NCBI GenBank assembly: GCA_035629025.1
Contig: DASPIU010000059.1
Coordinates: 109,316-173,315 of the forward strand
DNA: 64,000 bases
DNA from: Stenotrophomonas_A sp035629025
Lineage (GTDB): Bacteria > Pseudomonadota > Gammaproteobacteria > Xanthomonadales > Xanthomonadaceae
Direction of reading: 5' to 3'
The notes under the pieces are model-generated. The model saw only the letters and a list, made by a program, of their open reading frames with translations, did not search any database and was not told the DNA's origin. The translations under genes were made by a program, and so were the position numbers. Of the stretch, positions 26,053-34,687 are shown piece by piece (positions within the stretch are counted from its first letter, which is position 1; each line of letters begins with the position of its first letter).

Positions 26053-27471
26053 TTACTTCCAGGTGCGACGCAGCGGATGGGCTTCGGTATTGAACACCAC
26101 CGCATCGAAATCCAGCGCCCTCGCCGGGGCGAACAGCAGGTAGTAGTACTTGAGGGTCTCGGCAAACAGGAAGCTCTGCATCGAGTCCTTCTTCTCGCCG
26201 GTGACCACGCTCTTGAGCGCGGCAAAGCCGTCGTCGGTGCGGCAGGCGCGCACGAAGTTCTCGAAGAACTCCTTGCCCATGCCACGGTAGCGTGCATCGC
26301 CGGTGTAGTGATGCAGGTAATACGCCGACTCGATGATCTCTGGCCGCAACGCATAGCCCGGCGAGCGCACGGTCATCGTGGCGTAGTCCAGCGTTTCCGG
26401 CTCGATGCCATGCAACCGCCACATCTTCAGGCCGGACTCCTGCAAGCGCCGTGCACGCGGCACGTCGCCCCCCAGTGCCAGCAAGGCCGGCATGAACGCA
26501 TCCAGCGCGCCATAGGTGGTCTCGGTGCGCCGGCCGCTGTCCATGTCGGCATAGCCGTACCACGGCTCGCCGTCGCGCACTTCATCGGCCAGATAGCGGT
26601 TGACCGGGCCGATGCTCTGCTCCCACATGCGCTTGCAGTCGGCGTCGCCAAACAGCTTCCAGCATTTGTAGAGGTACTCGTAGTACGAATCGATGCCGCC
26701 GGCGATATGGCTGCTGCGGTCCACCCACTTGCCGGTCTCCACGTCGATCTCCGCCCCGACCAGGCCGATCGACGAACGTCGCTTGAACGTCTCGACCAGG
26801 GCGCGCTTGGCCTTGTCGTAATAGACCGGCTTGCCGGTCAGGCGCGCCAGCGTGCCGAACTCCAGCAGCAAGGTGCCGGTTTCCGCCGGATTGCTGACCC
26901 GCCCGCTCGGCTTGCCAGTGCGCAGGTTTACGTGGGTATAGGGCAGACCGGTGGGACTGTCGAACACAGGCAGCAGGCGCCGGCCCAGGTCATCGGCCAG
27001 CGTCAGCAGGCGCGCATCGCCGGTGAGCTGGTAGGCCGAAAGCAGGCCGCCCAGCAGGCGAATGGTGACCTCGAAGTTCTGCACGTCGATGTCCTGGTCG
27101 AAGGACAGCTGCGTGGTGATGAGTTCACGCGCCTGTGCGGCCTCCTCGTCCAGTCCCATCAGGATCAGCGTATCCAGCGCATCGACCGGCGACATCAGTA
27201 GCGGCTGCGCATACCAGTCGTGCGCGCCGCCACTGAGCGGCATCAGGTCGTCATGGCCTTTTGCATGGCGCATATAGCCCTGCCAGGCGTGACGCGTGGC
27301 CTCGCGGACCTGTTCGGCCAGACGCGCCGATTCAGCCGCATCCACCGCGGGCACGGGCGCAAGCTGCGTGCTCGCGGCCTGCCCGGGGGCAGCCTCGGCG
27401 ATCGCGGAAGGTGGCAGCGCGAGCAGCAGCGCCAGGACGAACGGCAAGGACAGCAGGGAACGTGCGGACAT
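26053..27471 (-). CDS. Secreted GH47 alpha-1,2-mannosidase
   Basis: Inverting, calcium-dependent alpha-1,2-mannosidase, a family common in eukaryotic N-glycan processing but less frequent in bacteria. The 472-residue protein has a signal peptide (about 1-24) and the (alpha/alpha)7 barrel hallmarks: MSPVDALDTLILMGL with an acid, RPEIIESAYYLHHYTGD, and the C-terminal VFNTEAHPL whose Thr (about 462) binds calcium. I start at the ATG at 27471, which gives a clean signal peptide; a longer reading would overlap the AGE gene. It probably trims mannose from plant or fungal glycans in the periplasm, feeding the isomerase and kinase upstream in the operon. Confidence 0.88.
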   Translation of the reverse strand: MSARSLLSLPFVLALLLALPPSAIAEAAPGQAASTQLAPVPAVDAAESARLAEQVREATRHAWQGYMRHAKGHDDLMPLSGGAHDWYAQPLLMSPVDALDTLILMGLDEEAAQARELITTQLSFDQDIDVQNFEVTIRLLGGLLSAYQLTGDARLLTLADDLGRRLLPVFDSPTGLPYTHVNLRTGKPSGRVSNPAETGTLLLEFGTLARLTGKPVYYDKAKRALVETFKRRSSIGLVGAEIDVETGKWVDRSSHIAGGIDSYYEYLYKCWKLFGDADCKRMWEQSIGPVNRYLADEVRDGEPWYGYADMDSGRRTETTYGALDAFMPALLALGGDVPRARRLQESGLKMWRLHGIEPETLDYATMTVRSPGYALRPEIIESAYYLHHYTGDARYRGMGKEFFENFVRACRTDDGFAALKSVVTGEKKDSMQSFLFAETLKYYYLLFAPARALDFDAVVFNTEAHPLRRTWK

Positions 27472-27529
27472 CAGGACCCTCCGGACATTGGGAACTGTGG
27501 GCAACGGCGACAGGGCGGCGACCGGCAAC

Positions 27530-28732
27530 TCAGGCGGCGGGCCTGACCACGTTGAGCACTTCGTGGCAGGCGCCCATCGTGTGGTAATCGGTCTTGCCCG
27601 CCGGGCTCTTCTCGTCGCTGTACTTGCGATTGTCCGCATCGAGGATGCGGTACCACGCGCCATATCGGTGGTCCACGAAGTATTTCCAGCTATACGCCCA
27701 GAGCCGCTCGTACCAGTCCCAGTAGCGTGCCTGCCCGCTGCGTTGTGCCAGCAGCGCGGCGGCGGCCAGCGACTCGGCCTGCACCCAGAAATACTTGTCG
27801 TCGTCGCACACCCTGCCCTGCGGATCAAAACCGTAATACAGCCCGCCGCGTTGTTCGTCCCAGCTGCGCGCCACCGCGGTGTCGAACAGGTGCTGCGCGG
27901 TGGGCAGCAGCCAGTCGGCCTGCACGTGGCGATCGAGGATCAGCAGCAACTTGGCCCATTCGGTCTGGTGGCCGGGCTGGAAGCCCCACGGCCGGAACAG
28001 GTGCTTGGGATTGTCGCGGTTGTAGTCCCAGTCCACGTTCCATTCGCGGTCGTAGTGCTCCCACACCAGGCCGCCGGCCTTGGCCGCCTGGCGCCGGGTC
28101 ATGTGATCGGCCAGCAGCAGTGCGCGGTCGAGGTAGTGTTGCGTGCCACTGGCCTCGAACGCGGCCAGCATTGCCTCGCACATGTGCATGTTGGCGTTCT
28201 GGCCGCGGTAAGCGCTGAAGCGCCATTGCGCGTCGGCCTCGTCGCGGTACAGGCCGGCGTCGGCGTCCCAGAAGTGCCGTTCCAGCAGCGCCCAGGTCTC
28301 GCCCATCCAGGCCCTGGCTTCTTCCACCCCCGCCTTCAGCGCGCTGCTGTAGGCCAGCAGCACGAAGGCCACGCCGTAGCAATGCCGCGTATCGTCCTCG
28401 GCCTTGCCGTCGCGCAAGGTCCAGGCGTAGCCGCCGCTGGCCGCGTCCCGATGCACGTCGCGCAGGTAGCGCAGGCCGTGATGCACCGCTTCCAGGTATT
28501 GCGGCTCGCCGAATTCGCGGTAGGCCATCGCATAGTTGAAGACGAAGCGCGTGCTACTGACCAGGTGGCGATGTCCTGCGTCGTAGACGCTGCCGTCGTC
28601 GCGGAAGTAGTGGAAGAAGCCGCCGGCCGGGTCGATCGCGCGCGGATGGTAGAACGCCATGGTCTCGGCGATATGCGCGCGCAGGAACTCGGCGGAGCGG
28701 AAATCGGGGGAAGGGTCAGCTGGCAAGGGCAT
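27530..28732 (-). CDS. AGE-family sugar epimerase/isomerase, probable mannose isomerase
   Basis: Cytoplasmic enzyme of the N-acylglucosamine 2-epimerase superfamily, 400 residues in an (alpha/alpha)6 barrel. Catalytic positions seen in mannose isomerases such as YihS are present: Arg62 in SSTRFV, His183 in NANMHMCEA, His255 and Glu258 in PGHQTEW, and His390 in TMGACHEV. In this context the best reaction is D-mannose to D-fructose, since a secreted mannosidase and a PfkB sugar kinase flank it; cellobiose 2-epimerase or mannobiose epimerase activity cannot be excluded. It overlaps the kinase gene by 17 bases. Confidence 0.82.
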   Translation of the reverse strand: MPLPADPSPDFRSAEFLRAHIAETMAFYHPRAIDPAGGFFHYFRDDGSVYDAGHRHLVSSTRFVFNYAMAYREFGEPQYLEAVHHGLRYLRDVHRDAASGGYAWTLRDGKAEDDTRHCYGVAFVLLAYSSALKAGVEEARAWMGETWALLERHFWDADAGLYRDEADAQWRFSAYRGQNANMHMCEAMLAAFEASGTQHYLDRALLLADHMTRRQAAKAGGLVWEHYDREWNVDWDYNRDNPKHLFRPWGFQPGHQTEWAKLLLILDRHVQADWLLPTAQHLFDTAVARSWDEQRGGLYYGFDPQGRVCDDDKYFWVQAESLAAAALLAQRSGQARYWDWYERLWAYSWKYFVDHRYGAWYRILDADNRKYSDEKSPAGKTDYHTMGACHEVLNVVRPAA

Positions 28733-29714
28733 GGGGATTCCGGATCAGGTGGCGGACTTCATCAGCATTGGGCATGGCCGCAAACGCACCATGGCGGGTG
28801 ACCGCCAACGCACCCACCGCGGCGCCGAAACCAATCGCATCCTCGATGGCGGCGCGATTGCCGAGGAACGCAGCAAAGCCGGCGCCGAGCGCGCCGAGCT
28901 CGCCCATGCGCACCAGCAGGCCGCCGACAAAGGCATCGCCGGCGGCGGTGGTGTCGCGCACGCTGGCGCTGAAGCTCGGCACGCGGCCTGCGTCTTCGGC
29001 CGTGAACCATTGCAGCTCGCCGGCGCCATCGGTCACCACCAGCAGTCGCGCACGGCCGGCGAACAGGCGGGTTCGCACCTGCTGCTCGCCCTCCGCGCCG
29101 AGGGGGCGCGCCAGGTGCTCGAGTTCCTCGCGCGACAGCTTGACCAGGTCGGCCAGCAACAGCGCCGACCACAGCACCGGCGTCGGGTCCACCTCCCTGG
29201 GCCACAACGCCGGGCGCAGGTTGAGATCCAGGCTCACCACCGCGCCCGCTGCCGCCGCGCGACGCATGCCGGCCAGCGTCGCTGCCGCGGCGGCTGGCTC
29301 GGTCATGCTGTTGGAGCAGACGTGGAAGGCGCCGGTGCCCTCGAAGCAGGCGGCGGCAAAATCGGACTCGCGGAACAGCAGATCGGCGGCGGGTGGCCGG
29401 TAGAAACTGAAGCTGCGCTCGCCCCGTGCATCGAGCGCGACAAAGGCCAGCGCGGTCTTGGCCGCGTCGGTGCGCACGATGCAATCGGTGGCCACACCGG
29501 CCTCGATGAAGCTGTGCAGCAGAAAATCGCCGAACATGTCCTTGCCGAGCATGCCGGCGAAATGGCTGCGCGCGCCGAGCCGGGCCGCGGCCACGGCGAC
29601 ATTGGCGGGCGCGCCCCCGGCAAACTGCAGGAAGGCGCGCGGCGCCTGCGCGTCAACTGGCGGCTGCGCCAGCATGTCGATCAGGGCCTCGCCGAAACAT
29701 ACGATCTTCGACAC
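28716..29714 (-). CDS. PfkB-family sugar kinase, probable fructokinase
   Basis: ATP-dependent ribokinase-family enzyme of 332 residues. It opens with KIVCFGEALIDMLAQPP, has the GGAPANVAVAAARLG substrate motif and the C-terminal DTTAAGDAFVGGLL with the catalytic Asp. The GTG at 29714 begins two bases after the transporter stop; the in-frame ATG further upstream lies inside the transporter gene. In this operon it would phosphorylate fructose made by the AGE isomerase to fructose 6-phosphate. 2-keto-3-deoxygluconate kinase is the main alternative for this family and would connect to the xylan locus. Confidence 0.83.
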   Translation of the reverse strand: MSKIVCFGEALIDMLAQPPVDAQAPRAFLQFAGGAPANVAVAAARLGARSHFAGMLGKDMFGDFLLHSFIEAGVATDCIVRTDAAKTALAFVALDARGERSFSFYRPPAADLLFRESDFAAACFEGTGAFHVCSNSMTEPAAAAATLAGMRRAAAAGAVVSLDLNLRPALWPREVDPTPVLWSALLLADLVKLSREELEHLARPLGAEGEQQVRTRLFAGRARLLVVTDGAGELQWFTAEDAGRVPSFSASVRDTTAAGDAFVGGLLVRMGELGALGAGFAAFLGNRAAIEDAIGFGAAVGALAVTRHGAFAAMPNADEVRHLIRNPHALAS

Positions 29715-29716
29715 GC

Positions 29717-31045
29717 TCAGGCACCCTCCACCACGGCGTCGCGGCGCGACTGGGCCGGCAGGCGGCTGCCGGACAGTCCGAAGAACACGATGTAGCCGTA
29801 GCACAGCAGCGGCAGCACGAACGAGGGCTGCAGGCCGATGCGGTCGGCAAGCACGCCTTGCAGGAACGGCACGATGGCGCCACCGACGATCGCCATGATC
29901 AGCAGGCTCGAACCCTTGTTGGTCAGCGGACCGAGGCGCTCGATGCTGAGCGCGAAGATGGTCGGGAACATGATCGAGTTGAACAGGCCAATCGCGACCA
30001 GGCTGTACATCGCCAGCGCGCCGCTGCTGGCCAGCGTCGTCGCCAGCAGCAGCATGTTGATGCCGGCAAAGGCGGCCAGCAGCTTGTTCGGCGACATCCG
30101 CGCCAGCAGCACCGAGCCGATGAAGCGGCCGATCATCGCCAGCGTCCAGTAGGCCATCAGGTAGTGCGCGGCCTGCTGCTCGCTGATGCCGCCGATCTTC
30201 GGCAGCGTCAGGTAGTTCACCATCAGGCTGCCGATGGCGACTTCGGCGCCCACGTAGAAGAAGATCGCGCCAACACCAAACAGCAGATGGCGGTGCCGCA
30301 GCGCCTGGCCGAGCGTGTGCTTGCGCTGGTCGGCCTGCTCGGTGGCGCCGGTCAGCGCCGGCAGGCGGAACAGGTACACCACCACCGCCAGCACGAACAG
30401 CACCACGGCCAGGCCCAGGTACGGACCCTGCACCGACTGCGCTTCGTGCGCGCGGTAGGCGGCCTGCTCTGCCGCCGGCAACGCGGCCAGTTCGGCCGCG
30501 CTCTTCACCGTGCTGGACAGGATCAACAGGCCACCGAACAGCGGCGCCAGCGCGGTGCCGAGTGAGTTGAGCGCCTGCGCCAGGGTCAGGCGGCTGGAGC
30601 TGGTGCTCTCCGGCCCCAGCAGCGCCACATAAGGGTTGGCGGCGACCTGCAGCACGGTGATGCCGGTGGCCAGCACGAACAGCGCGGCAAGGAAGGCTTC
30701 ATATACGCGCAGCGAGGCGGCCGGCCAGAAGCCGAGCGCACCAATGCCGGCAATCGCCAGACCCGCCACGATGCCCTTCTTGTAGCCCAGGTGCGCGACC
30801 AGCCGGCCGGCCGGCAGCGACATAAGGAAATACGCACCGAAGAAGGTGAACTGCACCAGCATTGCGCGCGCGTAGTTCAGCTCGAAGACCGCTTTCAGGT
30901 GCGGAATCAGGATGTCGTTGAGGCAGGTGAGAAAGCCCCACATGAAGAAGATCGAGGTGACCACGGCCAGCGCGACACCGCGATTGACCGTGCCGGCCTC
31001 GGCAAACGGCGCGGAACGGGGAGGAAGTCCGGGAGAGATGGGCAT
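29717..31045 (-). CDS. FucP-type sugar:proton MFS transporter
   Basis: Inner-membrane permease of 442 residues with about 12 helices, related to FucP/GluP transporters for fucose, glucose, galactose or mannose. The family signature FFMWGFLTCLNDILIPHLK follows a short N-terminus, and helix 5 contains VLQVAANPYVALLGP. It precedes the kinase by two bases, so the two are co-translated. The gap to the LacI gene is 48 bases. In context mannose or fructose is the likely substrate. Confidence 0.87.
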   Translation of the reverse strand: MPISPGLPPRSAPFAEAGTVNRGVALAVVTSIFFMWGFLTCLNDILIPHLKAVFELNYARAMLVQFTFFGAYFLMSLPAGRLVAHLGYKKGIVAGLAIAGIGALGFWPAASLRVYEAFLAALFVLATGITVLQVAANPYVALLGPESTSSSRLTLAQALNSLGTALAPLFGGLLILSSTVKSAAELAALPAAEQAAYRAHEAQSVQGPYLGLAVVLFVLAVVVYLFRLPALTGATEQADQRKHTLGQALRHRHLLFGVGAIFFYVGAEVAIGSLMVNYLTLPKIGGISEQQAAHYLMAYWTLAMIGRFIGSVLLARMSPNKLLAAFAGINMLLLATTLASSGALAMYSLVAIGLFNSIMFPTIFALSIERLGPLTNKGSSLLIMAIVGGAIVPFLQGVLADRIGLQPSFVLPLLCYGYIVFFGLSGSRLPAQSRRDAVVEGA

Positions 31046-31093
31046 GGCAGCGCCTGCTGGATGAGAGTGAAAGTGGATGGGAGGACGGAAAAC

Positions 31094-32176
31094 TCAGGAC
31101 GGCGGCGGCGCGCTGCTTTGCCGCACGCGCAGCTGGACCGGGGCGATGGTGCGCGCGACCGGCGCACCGGGCGCGGTAATGCGTTGCAACAGCAGGTGTG
31201 CCGCCTGGCGGCCGCGTTCGCGCGGGTCGGCCGCCAGCGTGGTCAGCGCTGGCGTGCTCAGGGCGGCTTCGGGGATGTCGTCGAAGCCGGTAACGGAGAA
31301 ATCCCTGCCCGCCTGGATGCCGCGTGCCGCCAGCCCGAGCATCAAACCCAGCGCGACGTTGTCGTTGTAGCAGACCGCCGCGGTCGCCCGGCGCTCGCCT
31401 GCGAACAGCGCCTGCGTCTGTGTGGCCGCTTCGGGCCGGGTAGGCGCGCATTCGATCATCGCCTGCTCATCCACAGCCAGACCGGCGGCCTTCATCGCCG
31501 CCACATAGCCGGCGCGCCGCTGCTGGCAGGAACTGGAATCGGCATGGCCCCCGAAGAACGCGATCTCGCGATGGCCAAGCGCGATCAGGTGCGCCGTAGC
31601 CAGCTGCGCGCCATGCACATTGTCCAGCGCGAGGAAGTCCCAGGCGTTGCCGACGGGCTCGCGGTTGAACAGCAGCACGTTGCCGCGCTCGCCGACCACG
31701 CTGCGCAGTTGCGTCGCTTCGCTGCCTTCGGCCGGCGACAGGATCACGCCCGCGGGCGCATGCTCCATCAGCGAAGCGAGCACCGCCTGCTGGCGCTGTG
31801 GCGACTCGCCAGTGTTGCCCAGCAGAGTCACATAGCCCTGCTCACCCAATGATTCGTCCACCCCCGCGGCAAACTCGGCGAAGAACGGATTGGACAGGTC
31901 ATTGATCACCAGGGCCACGATGCTCGAGGTCTGCCGCCGCAGGTTCGCCGCCGCGCGGTTGTAGACGTAGCGCTGGCGCTGCAACTCGGCGTTGACCCGG
32001 GCGCGGGTGTCGGGATGCACCAGCGGGCTGCCGCGCAGCACCAGCGAAACCGTCGCCCGCGACACGCCTACTGCCTGCGCGATGTCGGTGACGGTGGCCG
32101 GGCGGCTGGCCGCGGGAGCCGGGCCGTTGCCCGCGCCGCTGCCCGAACCGTCGCTCGTCTTGTTCTGGCTTGACAT
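31094..32176 (-). CDS. LacI-family regulator of the GH47/AGE operon
   Basis: Repressor of 360 residues. A low-complexity N-terminal tail (SSQNKTSDGSGSGAG) precedes the helix-turn-helix ATVTDIAQAVGVSRATVSLVL; the hinge helix and a sensor domain with VALVINDLSNPFFAEF follow. The ATG at 32176 is supported by the perfect palindrome TTGGATCGATCCAA just 34 bases upstream, which suggests autoregulation. It leads the minus-strand run of transporter, kinase, isomerase and mannosidase and probably controls it in response to mannose or fructose. Confidence 0.87.
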   Translation of the reverse strand: MSSQNKTSDGSGSGAGNGPAPAASRPATVTDIAQAVGVSRATVSLVLRGSPLVHPDTRARVNAELQRQRYVYNRAAANLRRQTSSIVALVINDLSNPFFAEFAAGVDESLGEQGYVTLLGNTGESPQRQQAVLASLMEHAPAGVILSPAEGSEATQLRSVVGERGNVLLFNREPVGNAWDFLALDNVHGAQLATAHLIALGHREIAFFGGHADSSSCQQRRAGYVAAMKAAGLAVDEQAMIECAPTRPEAATQTQALFAGERRATAAVCYNDNVALGLMLGLAARGIQAGRDFSVTGFDDIPEAALSTPALTTLAADPRERGRQAAHLLLQRITAPGAPVARTIAPVQLRVRQSSAPPPS

Positions 32177-32209
32177 CGGACCTGCTGCTCCCGGGGCGCG
32201 CGAATGGGT

Positions 32210-32223
32210 TTGGATCGATCCAA
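32210..32223. promoter_or_regulatory. LacI-type operator upstream of the second LacI gene
   Basis: TTGGATCGATCCAA is a perfect 14-base palindrome with central CG, 34 bases before the LacI ATG at 32176. It differs from the TAGCGCTA sites of the xylan locus, consistent with a different repressor. Confidence 0.6.
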
Positions 32224-32352
32224 GTCGCGAATGTACGCTGGACCGCTCATGCCGGCGGACTAGAACACGCACGGGTACGGCTTGGCATGCCGCAATGCAG
32301 CATCGGGGGCGATTGGAGGCTGATGGACCGCGTGCTGTTCCGGCCGGTTCTC

Positions 32353-32739
32353 TCAGCTCAAGCCATGCCGGGCGACATCGGCACCGGCACCGGCGTCCAC
32401 CAGCAATTCCAGCAACTGGGTCAGCCGGTAGGGCTTGCCGAGAAACGCCACGCCGTCAGGCAAGGGCCCCAGCTCGCTGCGGGGATAGCCGGAAGTCAGG
32501 ATGATCCGCACGTTGCGGTTGGCGGCCAGCACGCGCTCGACCAGGTCAATGCCGGACAAGCCATTGGGCATGGCCACATCGCTGCAGATGACGTCGAAGT
32601 CGCCGCGTTCGAGCTTGGCCAGGGCATCACGTGCGTCCACCGCGGTGGTGACGTGATGGCCCATCAATTCCAGCCCCTCGCAGACCACGCGTCGAAGGTC
32701 GGTGTCGTCCTCCACCAGGAGAACCCGAAGGTGATCCAT
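32353..32739 (-). CDS. Single-domain response regulator
   Basis: Receiver of 128 residues without an output domain. The acidic pocket is EDD (residues 10-12), the phospho-acceptor Asp54 in CSDVAMP, Thr82 in LTSGYP and Lys102 in LGKPYR. Its ATG lies two bases after the stop of the PAS kinase gene, so the pair is one transcript. FixJ-type kinase-linked stand-alone receivers of this form often modulate their cognate kinase. No target can be named. Confidence 0.9.
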   Translation of the reverse strand: MDHLRVLLVEDDTDLRRVVCEGLELMGHHVTTAVDARDALAKLERGDFDVICSDVAMPNGLSGIDLVERVLAANRNVRIILTSGYPRSELGPLPDGVAFLGKPYRLTQLLELLVDAGAGADVARHGLS

Positions 32740-32741
32740 GT

Positions 32742-33893
32742 CTACTCCACTACCGGAAACGACAACCTCACCGTTGTCCCGACCGCCACTTCGCTGTTGA
32801 TCCTCACGAAGCCCCCGGACTGCGCCAGGAATCCATAGACCTGGCTCAACCCCAACCCGCTGCCCTTGCCCACGTCCTTGGTCGTGAAAAAGGGCTCTGC
32901 CGCCCGGTTCAGTACGTCGGGCGGCATCCCCTGGCCGGTGTCAGCCACTTCAATATACGCATATTCCTGTTCGGCAACATCCGTCAGGCTGGGTGGGCGG
33001 TCCAGGGATACGCCGGTGCGGATTTCGATCACGCCGCCGCTGGCCATGGCATCGCTGGCATTGACGATCAGATTCAGCACGGCTGCTTCGAGCTGGGTTT
33101 CATCCACATTGACCAGCGGCAATCCATCGACCAGGGAAAGGTGGCACGAGGTGCTGGGCCCGCAGGCACGGCGGTACAGGTCGGCGGAGCGGCTGATCAG
33201 CTCGCTCAGTGAGCAGAGGTTGGGCGAGAGCGTCTGCGCGCGGGCAAAGGACAGCAACTGGCGGGTCAGCAAGGCGCCGCGATCGGCCGCGCGCTGCGCG
33301 GTATCCATCAGGCTGGCCAGGCGCGTATCGCCTCCAGCGCGCATCCGCGCCAGATCCAGCGCATTGATGATGATGGACAACAGGTTGTTGAAATCGTGGG
33401 CGATGCCCAGGGTCAGCTTGCCGACCGCCTCCATCCGCTGCGAGGCGATCATCGCCTGCTGTGCATGCTCCAGGCTGCGCTGCGCCTCGTAGCGCTCGGT
33501 GATATCACGGGTGATCTTGGCAAAGCCGATGAACTGGCCGTTGTCGTAGATGGAGTCGATGACCACGCTGGCCCAGAACCGCGTGCCGTCCTTGCGCCGG
33601 CGCCAGCCCTCGCCAGCGTAGCGGCCTTCATCCCGGGCGATGGACAGGTTGCGGTCGGGCACGCCCGCGTCGATGTCATCGTCGGTATAGAACATCCGGA
33701 AGTGGTGGCCAATGACTTCGGAGGCCGTGTAGCCCTTGATGCGGTTGCCACCGGCGTTCCAGCTGCGAATGCGGCCTTCGGCATCGAGCATGTAGATCGC
33801 ATAGTCGGTGACGCCCTCCACCAGAAGGCGAAGCTGGCGCTGGTCGTCCTCCAGTGGACGCGCGCCGGCCGAACGTGAGGCTTCTTCAGACAT
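32742..33893 (-). CDS. PAS-domain histidine kinase, cytoplasmic
   Basis: Sensor kinase of 383 residues with no membrane segments. A PAS domain with PAC motif spans about residues 22-140 and resembles domains that sense light or small ligands (GYTASEVIGHHFRMFYTDDD). The H-box is LTLGIAHDFNNLL with His166; the N-box and ATPase motifs (VADTGQGMPP, GKGSGLGLSQV) are intact. The ATG at 33893 follows GGGGGAGTGG. It is paired with the receiver downstream. A perfect palindrome at 33931-33944 lies just upstream. The signal is unknown. Confidence 0.9.
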   Translation of the reverse strand: MSEEASRSAGARPLEDDQRQLRLLVEGVTDYAIYMLDAEGRIRSWNAGGNRIKGYTASEVIGHHFRMFYTDDDIDAGVPDRNLSIARDEGRYAGEGWRRRKDGTRFWASVVIDSIYDNGQFIGFAKITRDITERYEAQRSLEHAQQAMIASQRMEAVGKLTLGIAHDFNNLLSIIINALDLARMRAGGDTRLASLMDTAQRAADRGALLTRQLLSFARAQTLSPNLCSLSELISRSADLYRRACGPSTSCHLSLVDGLPLVNVDETQLEAAVLNLIVNASDAMASGGVIEIRTGVSLDRPPSLTDVAEQEYAYIEVADTGQGMPPDVLNRAAEPFFTTKDVGKGSGLGLSQVYGFLAQSGGFVRINSEVAVGTTVRLSFPVVE

Positions 33894-33930
33894 CCACTCC
33901 CCCTCTCCATAGCAGGCCAAACCGCGGCCC

Positions 33931-33944
33931 CGAACACGTGTTCG
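33931..33944. promoter_or_regulatory. Perfect palindrome before the PAS kinase
   Basis: CGAACACGTGTTCG is a perfect 14-base palindrome 38 bases upstream of the kinase ATG. It could be an operator for a dimeric regulator; no partner is identifiable here. Confidence 0.35.
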
Positions 33945-34387
33945 CCGGACAGCCTGCCCGCAAACCGGTAAACCTGGCGTCAGTACGCACCCAAGAGGGC
34001 GTGACGATAGCAGAATCAAGGGTGTAGGCCGGATGAGCTTGCCGGGCCGGACAGCGCGCGTGCCAAGCCGTACCGCCAAGGTTCAGCTGCTAAAGGGTTT
34101 GCGCTGACCCTGCTTGCGTCCGGTTGATCGAAGAAGCCACAGCTGAATCACACTCGATCACACTCATGCACCGGCGCTCTGCCCTTCCGTCGTGGAAGTC
34201 ATGGAGGAACTGGTGAAGTTCACCGTACTGGTGCGCGAACTCAGCGCGTCTCTGGTCGACAGGTATAGCGCGCGCAAGGGGCGCTGAAGGGGCCGGTCGG
34301 CGGGTGCGGGCTGCGGCCGTGGTCGAGTCCAAGGTTTGAGCGTGTCTGCCAGGGTGGGCACTGCAGTGGACGGGCTGACGATGTGGC

Positions 34388-34416
34388 TGCACAGTTGGCC
34401 GTTGCTCGGCTATACT
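34388..34416 (+). promoter_or_regulatory. Promoter of tRNA-Leu
   Basis: TGCACA (34388-34393) and TATACT (34411-34416) are separated by 17 bases and followed by a GC-rich discriminator, ten bases before the tRNA 5' end. This is typical of stringently controlled stable-RNA promoters. Confidence 0.55.
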
Positions 34417-34426
34417 GCGCGGCCGC

Positions 34427-34513
34427 GCCGAAGTGGCGGAATCGGTAGACGCAGCGGACTCAAAATCCGCCGCCCTTAAAAGCGTGTGGGTTCGAGTCCC
34501 ACCTTCGGCACCA
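34427..34513 (+). tRNA. tRNA-Leu (anticodon CAA)
   Basis: The 87-base sequence folds as a class II tRNA. GCCGAAG (34427-34433) pairs with CTTCGGC (34503-34509), followed by A and an encoded CCA (34511-34513). The anticodon loop CTCAAAA is closed by GCGGA/TCCGC and gives anticodon CAA at 34461-34463, which reads UUG. A long variable arm and the T-arm GGGTTCGAGTCCC are present. A promoter precedes it and a strong terminator follows at 34521. Confidence 0.97.
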
Positions 34514-34520
34514 GCGACTT

Positions 34521-34545
34521 ACGGCACCTCCGGGTGCCGTTTTTC
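34521..34545 (+). terminator. Rho-independent terminator after tRNA-Leu
   Basis: ACGGCACC, a four-base loop and GGTGCCGT form a perfect 8-pair stem followed by TTTTC, eight bases after the tRNA CCA. Confidence 0.9.
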
Positions 34546-34687
34546 GTTCCGGCCGCTTGTCCAGGCGGTGGCCTCCTGCCACACCTGCTAACCCAGCTCC
34601 ACCCAGCACCCAGGCCCGGGCGCCACCCGCACCCGCTGCGGCTATACTCGACCTGGCTGCATCGGGGCTCGCTCCAGGGAGATCGCA

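Larger units (their letters stand above)
33894..34426. other. Non-coding stretch between kinase and tRNA-Leu
   Basis: These 533 bases contain the palindrome at 33931-33944 and the tRNA promoter near 34388-34416. The remaining open frames are short and look like chance. No repeat, integrase or RNA gene was recognised. Confidence 0.5.

Noticed and set aside
34201..34287. A 28-codon plus-strand frame in the gap before tRNA-Leu.
   Set aside because: Too short, with no ribosome site or similarity; chance is the simplest explanation. I also looked for an integrase fragment near the tRNA and saw none.
34427..34545. tRNA-Leu as an attachment site of an integrated element.
   Set aside because: No duplicated tRNA 3' end and no integrase gene were found nearby; the terminator follows directly.
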